From Panicum virgatum (lineage: Eukaryota; Streptophyta; Magnoliopsida; Poales; Poaceae): a stretch of DNA of 64,000 nucleotides. Positions 1 to 10,065 of the stretch are shown piece by piece; position 1 is the first letter of the stretch, and each line of letters opens with the position of its first letter. The position numbers and the translations under genes were made by a program. The stretch is taken from the NCBI RefSeq assembly GCF_016808335.1, contig NC_053141.1, positions 5,696,711 through 5,760,710 of the forward strand, read 5' to 3'. A model generated the notes under the pieces. It saw nothing but the letters and a program-made list of their open reading frames with translations. It was not told where the DNA came from and made no database searches.

Positions 1-606
1 GTCGCGTGTTACCAAGACGCACAGTGCAGTCGCTGGCGCCGCCCACGCCGCGTATGTCAGTCTACAATGCCAGTTGGACACGACGGCTCGGTTTTGCCCA
101 TTATGACGCCTATACGGTAGCCTCGACAGACTACGTCGCAAGCTACACTACCTCAACGGGCGCCTCGCCGATGGGACAGGAGCAGACCCCCCTCGGTCAG
201 AGAGTCTACATGACGATGAAGAGTATCCGGCAAGAGATTCTCTATAACTATACCACCATTAGTATCTATCTAGTATAATATACATCATTGTTGGGCCCAC
301 CTGTCGGGGTCCAACGCCTGTGTACACGTCCTCCTTGCTCTATAAAAGGGAGACGCCCGCTAGAGAAGGACTCAAGCCCGGCAGGGCAGAGGATAGACTC
401 ATTCATACTAAGAGCAATACATCACACAGTGGATGTAGGGTATTACGCTCCGGCGGCCCGAACCACTCTAAACCCGAGTGTTCTTGGGTTCTTGCCCCCA
501 AGCTAGATCGGACTAATCGCTTAGCGCTTTTCCGAGTACTCCCCCTCGGGGATTAGACGGGTGCATTCCGCCACCCGGCTGTGGATACCCTAAAAAGCCC
601 ACGACA
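1..606 (+). repeat. LTR fragment (3' part) of a retrotransposon, start outside the window
   Basis: The stretch has the make-up of an LTR: an AT-rich U3 tail, a clear TATA box (TATAAAAGGG at 341-350), then a pyrimidine-rich R/U5 that ends in ...CACGACA at 606. No primer-binding site follows, so it is either a 3' LTR or a solo LTR. No homologous second copy was noticed in the window. The superfamily cannot be set without internal sequence; the U5 style is Gypsy-like. Confidence 0.6.
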
Positions 607-1773
607 CACACCATAGTTGTGTGTTGGGCGCGGTCTGTGATTGATAAGTAGAGGTGCCTTTTGGGGTTCTTGGCTGAGTAGTTCGTGATTTACTTAACCA
701 GAATTTTTTTCTTTGCAATTATTGGTGCTCTCGTTACGTTACGGTCTGTGGATGAGACTAGAACTTCGTTTTTGACCTGGGCTATTTTTCTTTTGGTTAT
801 CCTACAGTCTTAGTGTCACTGTGCATGCCTTTTCTTCACAAGATGAACGCACATCACATAAGTCAGTTTCTTCAAGGCTTTATTGTAACGTAAACACAGG
901 CCTTTCCTACTGCAAACGCAAGAGAATCTGTAGTAACATGCTGGATGAATGTGTGATTTGGCACAAGTGCAACTTTATTTGTTCTATTTCTACCCAGAAA
1001 TGCCGCTTGCCATCTTTGCATATTGTGCTGTCGTTCACTTGTTCTACCGTCTATATGTTCCTTTGATGTTTCTCATCCTTATATATGTGCACCACTGCTT
1101 GTCTGCTTCGTAGGCTACATGTAAACATAGGCTTTTTTGTGCTGTGAACTAGACTACAAAATTAGAGAACCTGTAGCCCATGCTGTGTGTGCGTGTCATG
1201 TGATACAAATGCAAACTTTACGTGTTCTACCCAGAAGCTTCTTGCACTGTTCCATCATCTATGTATTCCTTTTAATGTTTCTGAACATGGTGTATGCACA
1301 CGATCCTAACTTTTCTGTCATCTACACAACCACCACTGTTCTGTAATCTAAGTGTTCCTTTGTTGTGTCGGAACGTGGTGTATGCGCACAATGCTTACAT
1401 CATTAATTACTACATCTTTCACTGCTATTCCGCTATGCATGTCTTAATTACTACATCTGATGTATGATCATTGTATTCGTGCACCACTGCTAATGCTTGC
1501 ACCCATAGCTAATCGTGCTCATGTTTCGATTGGTGTGTTTGAACATTGTATACAGAACAGAGAAAGGGCTCTCACTCTTTACCGCACAATGTGTCAGTAG
1601 TGCCTCTTCTATTGTTGTCCCATGTGTTGTTTTGTTGTGTCTGAACATTTTCATATGCATACCACTGCTAGTGCCCCTTGATTTATATTTCAGTCCTATT
1701 GAATGAAGAGATAGCACTCATTGCTTGAGTGATCACTGCGATGTTCTGATCTCTATGTTTCTGTATCTCTTAG
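607..1773 (+). other. 5' leader/intron region of the FDM-like gene with degenerate internal duplication
   Basis: No long coding frame is credible here. The region precedes a clear splice acceptor at 1772-1773 and is probably 5' UTR plus first intron. It contains a degenerate tandem repeat: the block near 880-1110 (GTAAACACAGGC..., GAGAATCTGTAG, GTGCAAC) recurs near 1115-1370, and phrases such as TGTTC...TCTGAACATGGTGTATGC recur again up to about 1660. The missing start codon of the downstream gene should lie in or before this stretch. Confidence 0.5.
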
Positions 1774-4303
1774 GTATGCAACGGAGTGCAGCTCTGATGA
1801 GTCATCAGAACTAAGTGAAACAGACATTGATGACTATGCTGAGAAGTCGTACTTGGACCTGAAGTCTGGCAAGCTTGTGGCAAGGCTGGCCAGTGACAGG
1901 TTCAGGTGTCCATTCTGTCCAGGAAAGAAGAAGCAGGACTACCGTTACAATGAGCTGCTTCAGCATGCTGTTGGGGTGGGAGCATCCAACCGTGCTGCAA
2001 AGGTTAAGGCAAATCACCAGGCTCTGGCCAAACTCCTCAAAGAGGACCATGCTGATGCAGCAGCCACATTGGCACCACGACAGGCTCTTGCACTGAGTAA
2101 CCCTCCAAAGCCAGTGAAAGATCAGGAAGTGTTTGTTTGGCCGTGGATGGGTATCCTCACAAATGTTCCGGTCGAACAAACACAGGGGGGTGGAGCCATA
2201 CTGTTGAAGCAGTTAGCTGATTTCAAACCCTTGAGATATACTGCTGTATATGGTTCAAATGGGTATACTGGTTATGGGATTGTCCTCTTCACCAAGGACT
2301 GGATTGGGCTCAAGAATGCCTTAGCATTCCAGAACTTTTTCACGTCACAACGCTTGGGTAAAATGGACTGGAAGGAGACAAAGCGGCATGGAAAGTATGT
2401 GTTTGGATGGCTGGCGAAAGAGGAGGATTACAAATCAGATGATCCAGTTGGTGTGTTCTTATCAGCAAATGGTGATCTGAAAACAGTTTCTGATCTGGAA
2501 CAGGAGATGTCCAGCAAAACTGACAATCTCATAGCTAATTTGGCACAACAGATTACTGCTAAAAGCAAGTATCTGCAGGAGCTAGAGTGCAAATGTAATC
2601 AAATGAATCTCGCCCTTCAAAGAGCCATGGAAGAAACGGACTTGCTGCACATGCGTTATAATGAAGGTACACTTGTTGAATTCAACTTTTAAAAAGTTCT
2701 CCTGCCAGAGCTGTACGAATGTTGAGCTCATTTATATTTTTCCATAAAGATCGTGTTCATTGTATCATTGTATGACTTATTTATCCTTTTCACAGAGATG
2801 CGTAATATGGAGTCTGCCACCCGAGAACATACACAGAGAGTTTTTCAAGAGACTGATAAGCTGAGAAAACAGTTGGTTCAGAAAGAGAGTTACATCCAAA
2901 GGAGATCCAGGCAACTAAATGAATTAGTTGCTCAAACCGACATGGAAAGAAGAAAACTGGAGGAAGAGCGGAAAAAGGTATGGATGCATCCCCATATGTC
3001 TTCACATTTCAGAAAGCTTCTGAATAGCAATCACAGTCTTGCCGGTTATGAAATGATTAGTGATACTTGTCTTTCGTTCTTATTTCTCTGCAGAATGCTG
3101 ACGAAAATGGTTCCCTCAACATGGCTCGAATTGAGCAACAAAAAGCTGATGAATGTGCACTAAAGCTCCTTGAGAAACACAAGGTGTGTTCACCATTCCT
3201 TTTCTTGTTGATATTGACTTTTCTTTTAGTTCTCATGCACCAAAATCTGATTTGGATTGTAAACAATTAAACAGAAAGAGAAAGAGGCTGCTTTCAACAA
3301 AATGCTGCAGTTAGAAAGGCAGGTGGATGAAAAGCAAAAGCTGGAGCTAGATATTGAACAACTTAAAGGCAAACTGGAGGTGGTGAAACACATGGAGGGA
3401 GAGGGTGTTGATGTGAAGAAACGGTCCGAGGAGCTGACAGCAAAACTGAATGAAAGAATCGAGGAGATGGAAGACCTGGAAGATCTCAATCAAACTCTTG
3501 TTATTAAAGAAAGGATGACTAATGATGAGATTCAAGATGCGAAGAAAGAGCTGATTGCGGTAATGTCATGCCAGTATATGTTCAGTTAATTACATCTGAT
3601 TCCTTCAAATTTGGTGTCACTGTCCTTTGACTCTGATTGAGAGAGCTTGTATGAATATTTCGTAGGGTTTGTCGGACTTACTAGGTCCTCGTAGCAACAT
3701 TAGAATCAAGAGGATGGGTGAACTGGATGAGAAGCCCTTTCTGCTAGCTTGCAAGCAAAGGTATGGAGACCATGCTGAAATGGAAGCAGTTAAACTTTGC
3801 TCGTTGTGGCAAGAGCACCTGAAGGACCCAAATTGGCATCCTTTCAAGATAGTGACCACAGGCCCAACGGCAGAGGTATGCCCGATGGAACAAATGCACA
3901 TTTACATCTCATGTCAATAGCAAGATCAATGTTTCCTCCTATTGTTGTCATCTGAGTCATGTAGGTTAATTATAGTTTACATCTCATGTCTAACTGAGTT
4001 AATCAATCATTCCAAAAAAACGTCGTCTGGCAGCATGGCAAATTGGCAACAGTAACGTGATGTGTTATTTTTCAGCAAGTCATTAATGACAAGGATGAGA
4101 AACTGGTGAGCTTGAAGGAGCAGCTCGGTGAAGACGTCTACAAGGCTGTGACTACAGCATTGCTGGAGATCAATGAGTACAACGCTAGCGGCAGCTATGT
4201 GGTATCTGAACTCTGGAACAACAAAGAGAACCGGAAGGCAGACATAACCGAAGTAATACAGCATGTCCTGAAGCAATGGAAGGCACAGAAGCGTCGAAGA
4301 TAG
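1774..4303 (+). CDS. FDM: IDN2/FDM-family protein (zf-XS, XS, coiled coil, XH), 5'-incomplete
   Basis: Members of this family bind double-stranded RNA and act with Argonaute/Pol V transcripts in RNA-directed DNA methylation in the nucleus (known for IDN2 and FDM proteins). Six exons join in frame: 1774-2666, 2796-2977, 3094-3183, 3275-3559, 3666-3875, 4076-4303, all with GT..AG introns, giving about 628 codons, near the usual family length. Counting from TAT at 1775: acidic N-terminus; zf-XS finger at about 43-85 (CPFCPGKKKQDY); XS domain about 118-232 (VFVWPWMGIL); coiled coil about 235-480; XH domain about 489-624 (DPNWHPFK). No in-frame ATG lies between the stop at 1730 and the first domain, so the first codons must be in an upstream exon. 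The joined exons contain no stop or frameshift. An ordinary SGS3 is less likely because the XH domain is present. Confidence 0.9.
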
Positions 4304-4900
4304 ATATACATCTCGCTGGAAAAACTAAGGTTTGTTATTCTTGTCGCATTCAGTAAATACTCCACGAAATTGTTCCCATTCTTGTGCTTGTAAGTTGTAA
4401 TAAGTGGTTGATCACTTAATCTGTATATCAGCAGGTTTTTTGGAGCTAGCTATCAAGCATCACCGGCCAGTCCAGACGCTGCTTCTACTGAAGATGATCA
4501 TTCTGCAGCTGTGTTCAGCTATATTTACCGTTCCTTTTTTTTTGTCGAAAAAAGTATATTGGAGAATATCCTAGAGTAGTCATTCTCTTTTTGAGTCTTG
4601 GGTAACTGTAACCTTGCCTGGTGCTCCCATCACTCTGTCTGTGACATGGCTGTGGTAGTCTGGTAGAGTATGGACCTGTCTCCCAATATGCGATGTGTCA
4701 GACATACACTGGTGTCACCATATGTTGTCACCTGATGATATTGAACAGATATTTGATGAGCTGTCTTCTGTGGGTTGCCTTCAAGAAATTGCTGCGAGAT
4801 GTGGTCGGTCATGAACTGGAAAGATGCAAAGAAAGAGTTGACATTAGCAACGCACTGTGGAAATGTGTAAAATGGCAATGGAAATGTTGCGAGGTATTGT
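4304..4900 (+). other. 3' flank/UTR of the FDM-like gene
   Basis: This AT-rich stretch follows the stop codon. It should hold the 3' UTR, but no canonical AATAAA was pinned down. No credible coding region was seen; the short frames show no family resemblance. Confidence 0.4.
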
Positions 4901-5190
4901 GCTCAAAGGCAACAATGCTGAACCATCTGACAGATGCAGCAGCAGTTGAACTTGCAGTAATACAGAGCTGCTACTTGGGATTGGCCACTTGATCATAGAA
5001 TCTGATACACAGCTGCTAGTTCATAGCCTGAATAGAATAGGGGCTTCACATGCGAGTCCACCTCGATAGTCCTGCTTCGATAAACCAAGAATATGAGGCC
5101 AGCAGCTTCCATGAGTGCAAGGTTCAGCTCTGCAACCGGGTATAACTCAGCACCACATTTGCTTGCTCTATTTTCAGTGTTTATCGCTGA
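4900..5190 (+). pseudogene. Degenerate RNase H-like (RVT_3-type) fragment
   Basis: Three frames must be joined to see it. ELAVIQSCYLGLAT at about 4945-4990 resembles the acidic helix of plant RNase H-like domains. It is followed in a shifted frame by LIIESDTQLLVHSLN, which matches the E-[ST]-D-[ST]-x-x-[LV] motif, and then by a VQLCNRV-like motif near 5120-5150, where intact domains have CNR.AH.LA. Stops and frameshifts break it throughout. It is most likely an old LINE 3' end or retroposed copy. No poly(A) or target duplication was found. Confidence 0.5.
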
Positions 5191-5552
5191 AGCTGTAATG
5201 AAGTCCTGGGTTTTTTCTCGCTCTATATGCTCTCATCACTATCTACCGATTGTTTTGTTTAAGTTTTCAGTCAGTTTCTTTTTTGGCTGTCCAAGTTTGA
5301 ACTGAAGAAAAAGAAAAAGTTTCCACTCATTTGTTCCTGTTCTTCGGACGACTGACTATGGCTTGTAAAATTTTTTAATTGGACAAAGAAGTGATTGTAA
5401 GATGAGACTGCAATTTCTAGATTGGTAGGTTGGTTTCATTGGCTTCGAACTTTTTCAGCAGATGGGCTCGACGCGGCCCATCTACCGCCTCACGGCCCAA
5501 ACGCAATCATTTTGCTGTACAACAACATACGAGTACGATGGGTTAAAAGAAA
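5191..5552. other. Non-coding spacer
   Basis: AT-rich sequence with no coding frame, terminal repeat or RNA gene that I could support. It ends at the Pack-MULE; TTAAAAGAAA directly before 5553 is a plausible decayed target duplication, compared with TTAAAAAACC after 6828. Confidence 0.4.
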
Positions 5553-6828
5553 GGGTTAATTGGATCTATGCCATTATAATTTTTCAAATTTTGAGTTCTA
5601 CCATTACTATTTGTCTATTTCGAAACATGCCATTACAATTTTCTTTCTACCCGACTCATGCCATTTTCTATGCTTCCATCGTTGGGTCCACTTGCAGATC
5701 GTAGTATACGTATTCAGCTGTGTAGGACTCGATCTGCCCCTGGCTCAAGTCGCACTCATCGGCTTGCTTCGTTCGAGCCATTCACTCTGCATCCCTCTTG
5801 CACGGACACGGCGGCGGCGGCGAGCTGGACCCGAAGAACTCGGTGACGGCGGTGGGTGACGGCACGGTGGGCGTGGCGAGGAGGTTGCGGGGGCTGCAGA
5901 CGAACGGGTCGGAGTTGACTAGCGGGACCCACGTATCTTCTTCAACCTCCATCTTCTTTGGCAGGAGAAAAGGCAGCGGCGGCTGCTCTTCGATCTGCTC
6001 CATGGTGGGTCGAATCGAGCTCCTTGGCAGTCGAATCACAGGTTCCCTTGCTGGATCGACCTCCCTTGCATCTCAATTGGAATGCTTCCATGCTAGCAAG
6101 CGTGCGGCGGTGTGGGCGGCCTTGCAGGACTTGGATGTGGCGAGGATGGCGGCGACCGGGGAGGATGCGGCGGCGAGGGCCCACGGCGCCTTGAGGACGA
6201 CGGTGGAGGTGGCGTTGGCCAGCGGCTTGCGCGCGGGAGCGAGAGAGGACGGCGAGCAGGCACACGCCGAGCCCAGAGGTCGCGGCGGTGGCCGCAAGCT
6301 CGTGTGCATCAGGCATGGTGGCGGTGACCCTCGTGGGGATGCGCAGTCCATAGGAGGCGAGAAGGCCGCGTGCTACCACACCATCCATGTGCTGCTCGCC
6401 GCGCTTCCCTTTCCCTCCAACCCCTTGCCCCGTCTCATGCTAAGCCATGGTGGCCGGTGACGCCCTTCCACCATCCCCTGCTTTCCTTGCTCTGCCCCAG
6501 AAGCCCCGCTGCCGGAGGACGACCTGGGAGACAAGCCGCCGGAGTAGGCCGACGATGCGCCGCCGCCGGAAGCGCCCAAGGAGCTCCAGGAGATGCCTGC
6601 GTCGACGAGGCCGCCGTCAAGCAGTAGCAGCCGGGGTTAAATGGCGGGCCTTATCTGTTCAGCCATACATATACTACCGTCTGCAAGGGGGCCCAACGTC
6701 GCCCAAAACGTACAAAATGGCATGAACCGGGTGAACTGAAAATTGTAATGACATGTTTTCAAATAGACGAATAGTAATGGCAGAACTCAAAATTTAGAAA
6801 ATTGTAATGGCACAAATCCAATTAACCC
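5553..6828. mobile_element. Pack-MULE: Mutator-like element with long terminal inverted repeats and a GC-rich captured core
   Basis: The left end (GGGTTAATTGGATCTATGCC...) and the reverse complement of the right end (GGGTTAATTGGATTTGTGCC...) match over about 170 bp: 5553-5725 against about 6655-6828. Long inverted repeats and a 10-bp imperfect flanking repeat fit the Mutator superfamily. The interior (about 5725-6655) encodes no transposase. It is GC-rich (CGGCGGCGG runs) like grass gene 5' exons, as expected when such an element captures host fragments. Overlapping frames exist on both strands (plus 5798-6460, minus 5942-6388), but none is recognisable, so the donor gene is unknown. Confidence 0.8.
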
Positions 6829-6830
6829 TT

Positions 6831-7087
6831 AAAAAACCTCGGTAGCACCTGAGGTTCTGGTTCGACTCCCCATGAGAGCGAATATTCTGAGATTTAATGG
6901 CGTTGTACATTCAGTGGTAGGCGACGTTCCCGTTGACAGCGAGGCACCTATGGTGACTTCGTCAATCTCGAGGATTTGACGGCTCTTCTTCGAAGATGCC
7001 CATAGGGGTAAGGTTTGCGTACGTGTATTCATAGGGGTATGAGTATGCGTGCGTTATGAGTGTCTTAGTTATATTGTGTAATTAAAA
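6831..7087 (+). repeat. SINE-like repeat with pol III B box and A-rich tail
   Basis: A canonical internal promoter B box, GGTTCGACTCC, sits at 6859-6869. The body runs through GTGACTTCGTCAATCTCGAG and the GTGCG/TATGAG-rich 3' part typical of a common grass SINE, then ends in an A run at about 7081-7087. No A box was seen upstream, where the Pack-MULE abuts, so the copy looks 5'-truncated. It is not a tRNA gene: no cloverleaf can be formed. Confidence 0.55.
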
Positions 7088-7444
7088 AAACATATGATCA
7101 AAGTACACACATGACAACTGAAGTTTTTCTTGAAAGGAGGATACCTGAAGTTGACTTTACATCATCACTGAAATCAGAGACTTCTACTCCTGATCCAATT
7201 TATTTGCACAGAGCTCAATAAGGTCTGAGGTACAAACACCAAGGAGATCACATTTATTTGCTACAGTCCAGTACGATCTGGATTCAACGAACATTGAATC
7301 CTGATTTTTTTAATTTTTTTTCCTGAGAAGTTCATCCTCTCTTGGCAGCATTCACATCCTCTGTTGCTCTTGAGCGACAAGCAGAGAAATCTTGCCGTCT
7401 GAATGGAAAGCAGAGGACACGGTTGGACTCCGTTGGCATGAATT
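7088..7444 (-). other. 3' flank of the DUF599 gene
   Basis: AT-rich sequence downstream of the minus-strand DUF599 stop codon, probably including its 3' UTR. No gene or repeat end could be supported. Confidence 0.35.
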
Positions 7445-8245
7445 TCACACGCCTTCTAGTTCTACAGGCATCAGCCTGCCGCTGGCGCCCGTCATCCTTT
7501 CCCCGCCACCGTGTCCGTCACCGGCCCCGGCCCCGGCGCCGGCGCCGTCGTCCTTGTCCCAGTCCGTGTAGACGTCGAGGAAGTAGAGCGAGGCGACCAT
7601 GGCGACGCAGGCGGCGCACATGGGGATGGGCCCGAAGAGCCAGAGGAAGATCGGGCAGGAGAAGTAGTAGGCGCGGACGCCGAGGGACCAGAAGTAGAAG
7701 CCCCGGTTGAGCGCCCCCGTGACGTACCCGACGGCGCTCGCCGGGCGGCGGTGCGCGGCGAGCGGCACGTTGACGAGGAGCCCCGTGTGGCTGTAGTACC
7801 GGATGGACTGCACGTTGAGAAGGAAGGCGGCGAGGAAGCAGACGAGCACCGCGAAGAACTTGGCGGTCAGCGCGGCCTCGCCGGCGGCGGCGCCCACGGC
7901 GAGGCTGCTGCTCGAGCCGCTGGAGCCGGCGGAGAAGAGGCCGCGGGCGGCGCCGCTGGCCATGAGCGCGGCGACAAGGGAGCTGAGCGTGATGGCGACG
8001 GAGGCGAGCACGGTGGAGGCCATGATGCTGTTGCGCATCGTCTGCACCGCCAGCACGGCGTGCTTCCCGGAGGGCTCCTCCATGATGTGGCGCACCCAGA
8101 TGCGGCGGTTGATGGCGTTGATGCCGATGACGGTGGTCTCCGGGCGGCGGCGGATGCGGAGGAGCAGCCAGAGGTGGTACCCCAGCATCAGCGCCAGGCC
8201 CAGCGGCACCAGCACGTAGTCCAGCTGCGGCGAACCCCTCTGCAT
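7445..8245 (-). CDS. DUF599 family membrane protein
   Basis: A single uninterrupted frame encodes 266 residues. The start at 8245 is the first in-frame ATG; upstream codons run into a stop. The N-terminus LDYVLVPLGLALMLGYHLWL and the following INRRIWV, AVQTMRNSIMASTVLAS and NVQSIRYYSH motifs are signatures of plant DUF599 (PF04654) proteins. Hydrophobic segments lie at about 9-30, 74-97, 125-146 and 196-224, so it is an integral membrane protein. A serine/alanine/glycine-rich loop (about 100-125) and a Gly/Ala-rich tail (234 onward) are variable parts. The molecular function of DUF599 is unknown to me. High GC3 and lack of introns are typical of grass genes. No defect was seen, and I judge it a real host gene. 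Confidence 0.92.
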   Translation of the reverse strand: MQRGSPQLDYVLVPLGLALMLGYHLWLLLRIRRRPETTVIGINAINRRIWVRHIMEEPSGKHAVLAVQTMRNSIMASTVLASVAITLSSLVAALMASGAARGLFSAGSSGSSSSLAVGAAAGEAALTAKFFAVLVCFLAAFLLNVQSIRYYSHTGLLVNVPLAAHRRPASAVGYVTGALNRGFYFWSLGVRAYYFSCPIFLWLFGPIPMCAACVAMVASLYFLDVYTDWDKDDGAGAGAGAGDGHGGGERMTGASGRLMPVELEGV

Positions 8246-8395
8246 GCCGGCCTGAACTGCTGATACCACCAGCTCTACCTCCGGCTAGCCGGAGCCGCCG
8301 GTGCTAGCTGTAGGCGAGCGTGGCCGGGCCGGTGACTGAGATGATCTCGATGTATACTCAGCTACTACTACTCCAAGAGAGTCAAGGCACCGAGC

Positions 8396-8402
8396 TTTAT
8401 AC
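8396..8402 (-). promoter_or_regulatory. TATA box of the DUF599 gene
   Basis: On the minus strand the sequence reads GCGTATAAAGCTCGG, a good plant TATA box, about 150 bp upstream of the ATG at 8245. It leaves room for a 5' UTR of about 115-120 bases. No competing TATA was seen closer to the start. Confidence 0.6.
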
Positions 8403-8499
8403 GCCTGCCTGACTTCCTGAGCACAGTGGGGATGGGAAAATGTGAAGGAAACGACATGTACAGTGGAGATGGGTACGGTGAAGCTGATGAACATTCAGA

Positions 8500-9879
8500 T
8501 TACTCGACCCTTTCCCAAATACAAAACTTGATTACCAATTTCATGGCCAAAGCAAAATATTTTTGGTGATAGTAAAAAAAAACATCTTCCTCTTGCACAA
8601 ATGTAGGGGATTATTCCTCTTTCCTCAAGATGGGAATGGGCCGGCCCGGACCTGGCTTTGAACCTGGCCCCTATGGCCTCAGGGCCAATTTGTGAGGCCA
8701 CGGGCCGACCCAATCTATCATCTATATATACCTTCGTTGATCCAATAGGTATAATGGGTCGACCCATTCAGACATAATATATAGTATAAATGGAGTTATA
8801 TGTGCATAGAACAAATCAATCAGTGTAAATAAAAGCAAGGTAGAGTGCAAAATTATGAAAACTAATATAGTATCATCTAGTGCTAACTGAAAACTCTACA
8901 AACAACAATATTTCCAAAGCCGCGATAATATCATGAACCGAATCATGCGATGCTGAGTATTAGCTGCACAAAACCAGTAGGTGAATTCTTTGGAACTAGT
9001 GCACTAGCAAGCTAGCTAGGATCGAACAAAGGTGAAGTGGGATTAGATCATCAGAATGTTAGATCTGGTGCAGACTTATCAGTATACCAACTACCTTGAT
9101 ACCTACTATGGCCAAGCAAGCTGTGTGTCCCGGAGGAAGAAGAAGAAACGTTCTCCGCAGTTGCCCAGTGGCCAGCTGCTCCTTTGCACTTGGGGTTAGC
9201 TAGGTAGGGCATGCAAAGATCTGATTCTGGTTCAATCACCATACAGGATACCCACGGGAGAATAACAAAGATAGAGCGCGGCATGAAGATTCATGGCCGC
9301 CGAATGACAGCGAGACGCGCCGAGATGCCGCCGCTGCGGCTAGCTTGCTCGCCTTCATATTTGTCTTTCTCCTATGCGTTAGATAGAAATAGAGATCAGG
9401 TGGGATGGTAGAATAGAACTAGGAATTAGGTGGGATAATAGAGTTGTTTTGGGTCGACCCATCCGGCCCATTAGATCGGTAGACTCCAGCTTCTATGAAC
9501 TCTTATCAGACTTGAGGCCGGCCCATGTGGGCCATTAGCCTTGTTTTTATGGGTCGGGTCAACTACCCGATGAGTCGACCCGGCCCGTTTCTATTTTGAC
9601 TATTTCCACGCTATTCTTTGACTAATATGTTACAACACTGTTATTAAAAAGTAAAAAATATTGTTGGTAATGGAGAGAGAAAAAATATATAAAATACGGG
9701 AGAGATAAATAATCTCATGGAGATGCAAGATACCCGATCAACCTTTAGCTGGGAGAGTGTAGCCGCCCATCAGTATCACCTAGCTAATCTGATTCATATC
9801 ACCATGTAGCCTAATAACTTAAGGTTCGTCCTATTGTGACGTGTACGTGTATGTGTGTATGGATTGGCTAGCTAGCTTG
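8500..9879. other. Gene-free spacer with two GGCC/GGTCGACC-rich blocks
   Basis: No credible gene. Two blocks (about 8637-8770 and 9440-9600) are rich in GGCCGGCCC, GGGTCGACCCA and TATGGGTCG-like words and could be the decayed ends of one transposon, but I could not align them as clean inverted or direct repeats. Between them lies AT-rich sequence with weak open frames only. Confidence 0.35.
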
Positions 9880-10065
9880 TGCGCATGTAACGTGACGGCA
9901 TCACCGCAGGCATGAGGACGAACACAGATGCGCTTTCTTCTCTGATCTCCTCCGGCCGTAAGTGATTGAGTTGACGCGTGGCCTGAATATTAATTTGTCA
10001 TGGGGATCATTTTTTATTAGTTGCTCTGACGAGACTGGTTGACTGAACAGGGGAGAGATTATTAA

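Noticed and set aside
289..606. Solo LTR starting at TGTTGGGCCC (289)
   Set aside because: It would leave only about 50 bases of U3 before the TATA box; the upstream sequence looks continuous with the LTR, so the start is probably off-window.
5798..6460. 220-codon frame inside the Pack-MULE as a gene
   Set aside because: No domain recognised, overlapped by equally long minus-strand frames; reported only as captured sequence.
6859..6869. B-box-like sequence as a tRNA gene
   Set aside because: No acceptor stem or cloverleaf; the A-rich tail and length fit a SINE.
7511..8263. 250-codon plus-strand frame opposite the DUF599 gene
   Set aside because: Shadow of a GC-rich minus-strand gene; low-complexity Gly/Ala/Glu/Arg composition and no family resemblance.
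8637..9610. A transposon bounded by the two GGTCGACC-rich blocks
   Set aside because: The blocks share words but no alignable inverted or direct terminal repeat or target duplication could be found.
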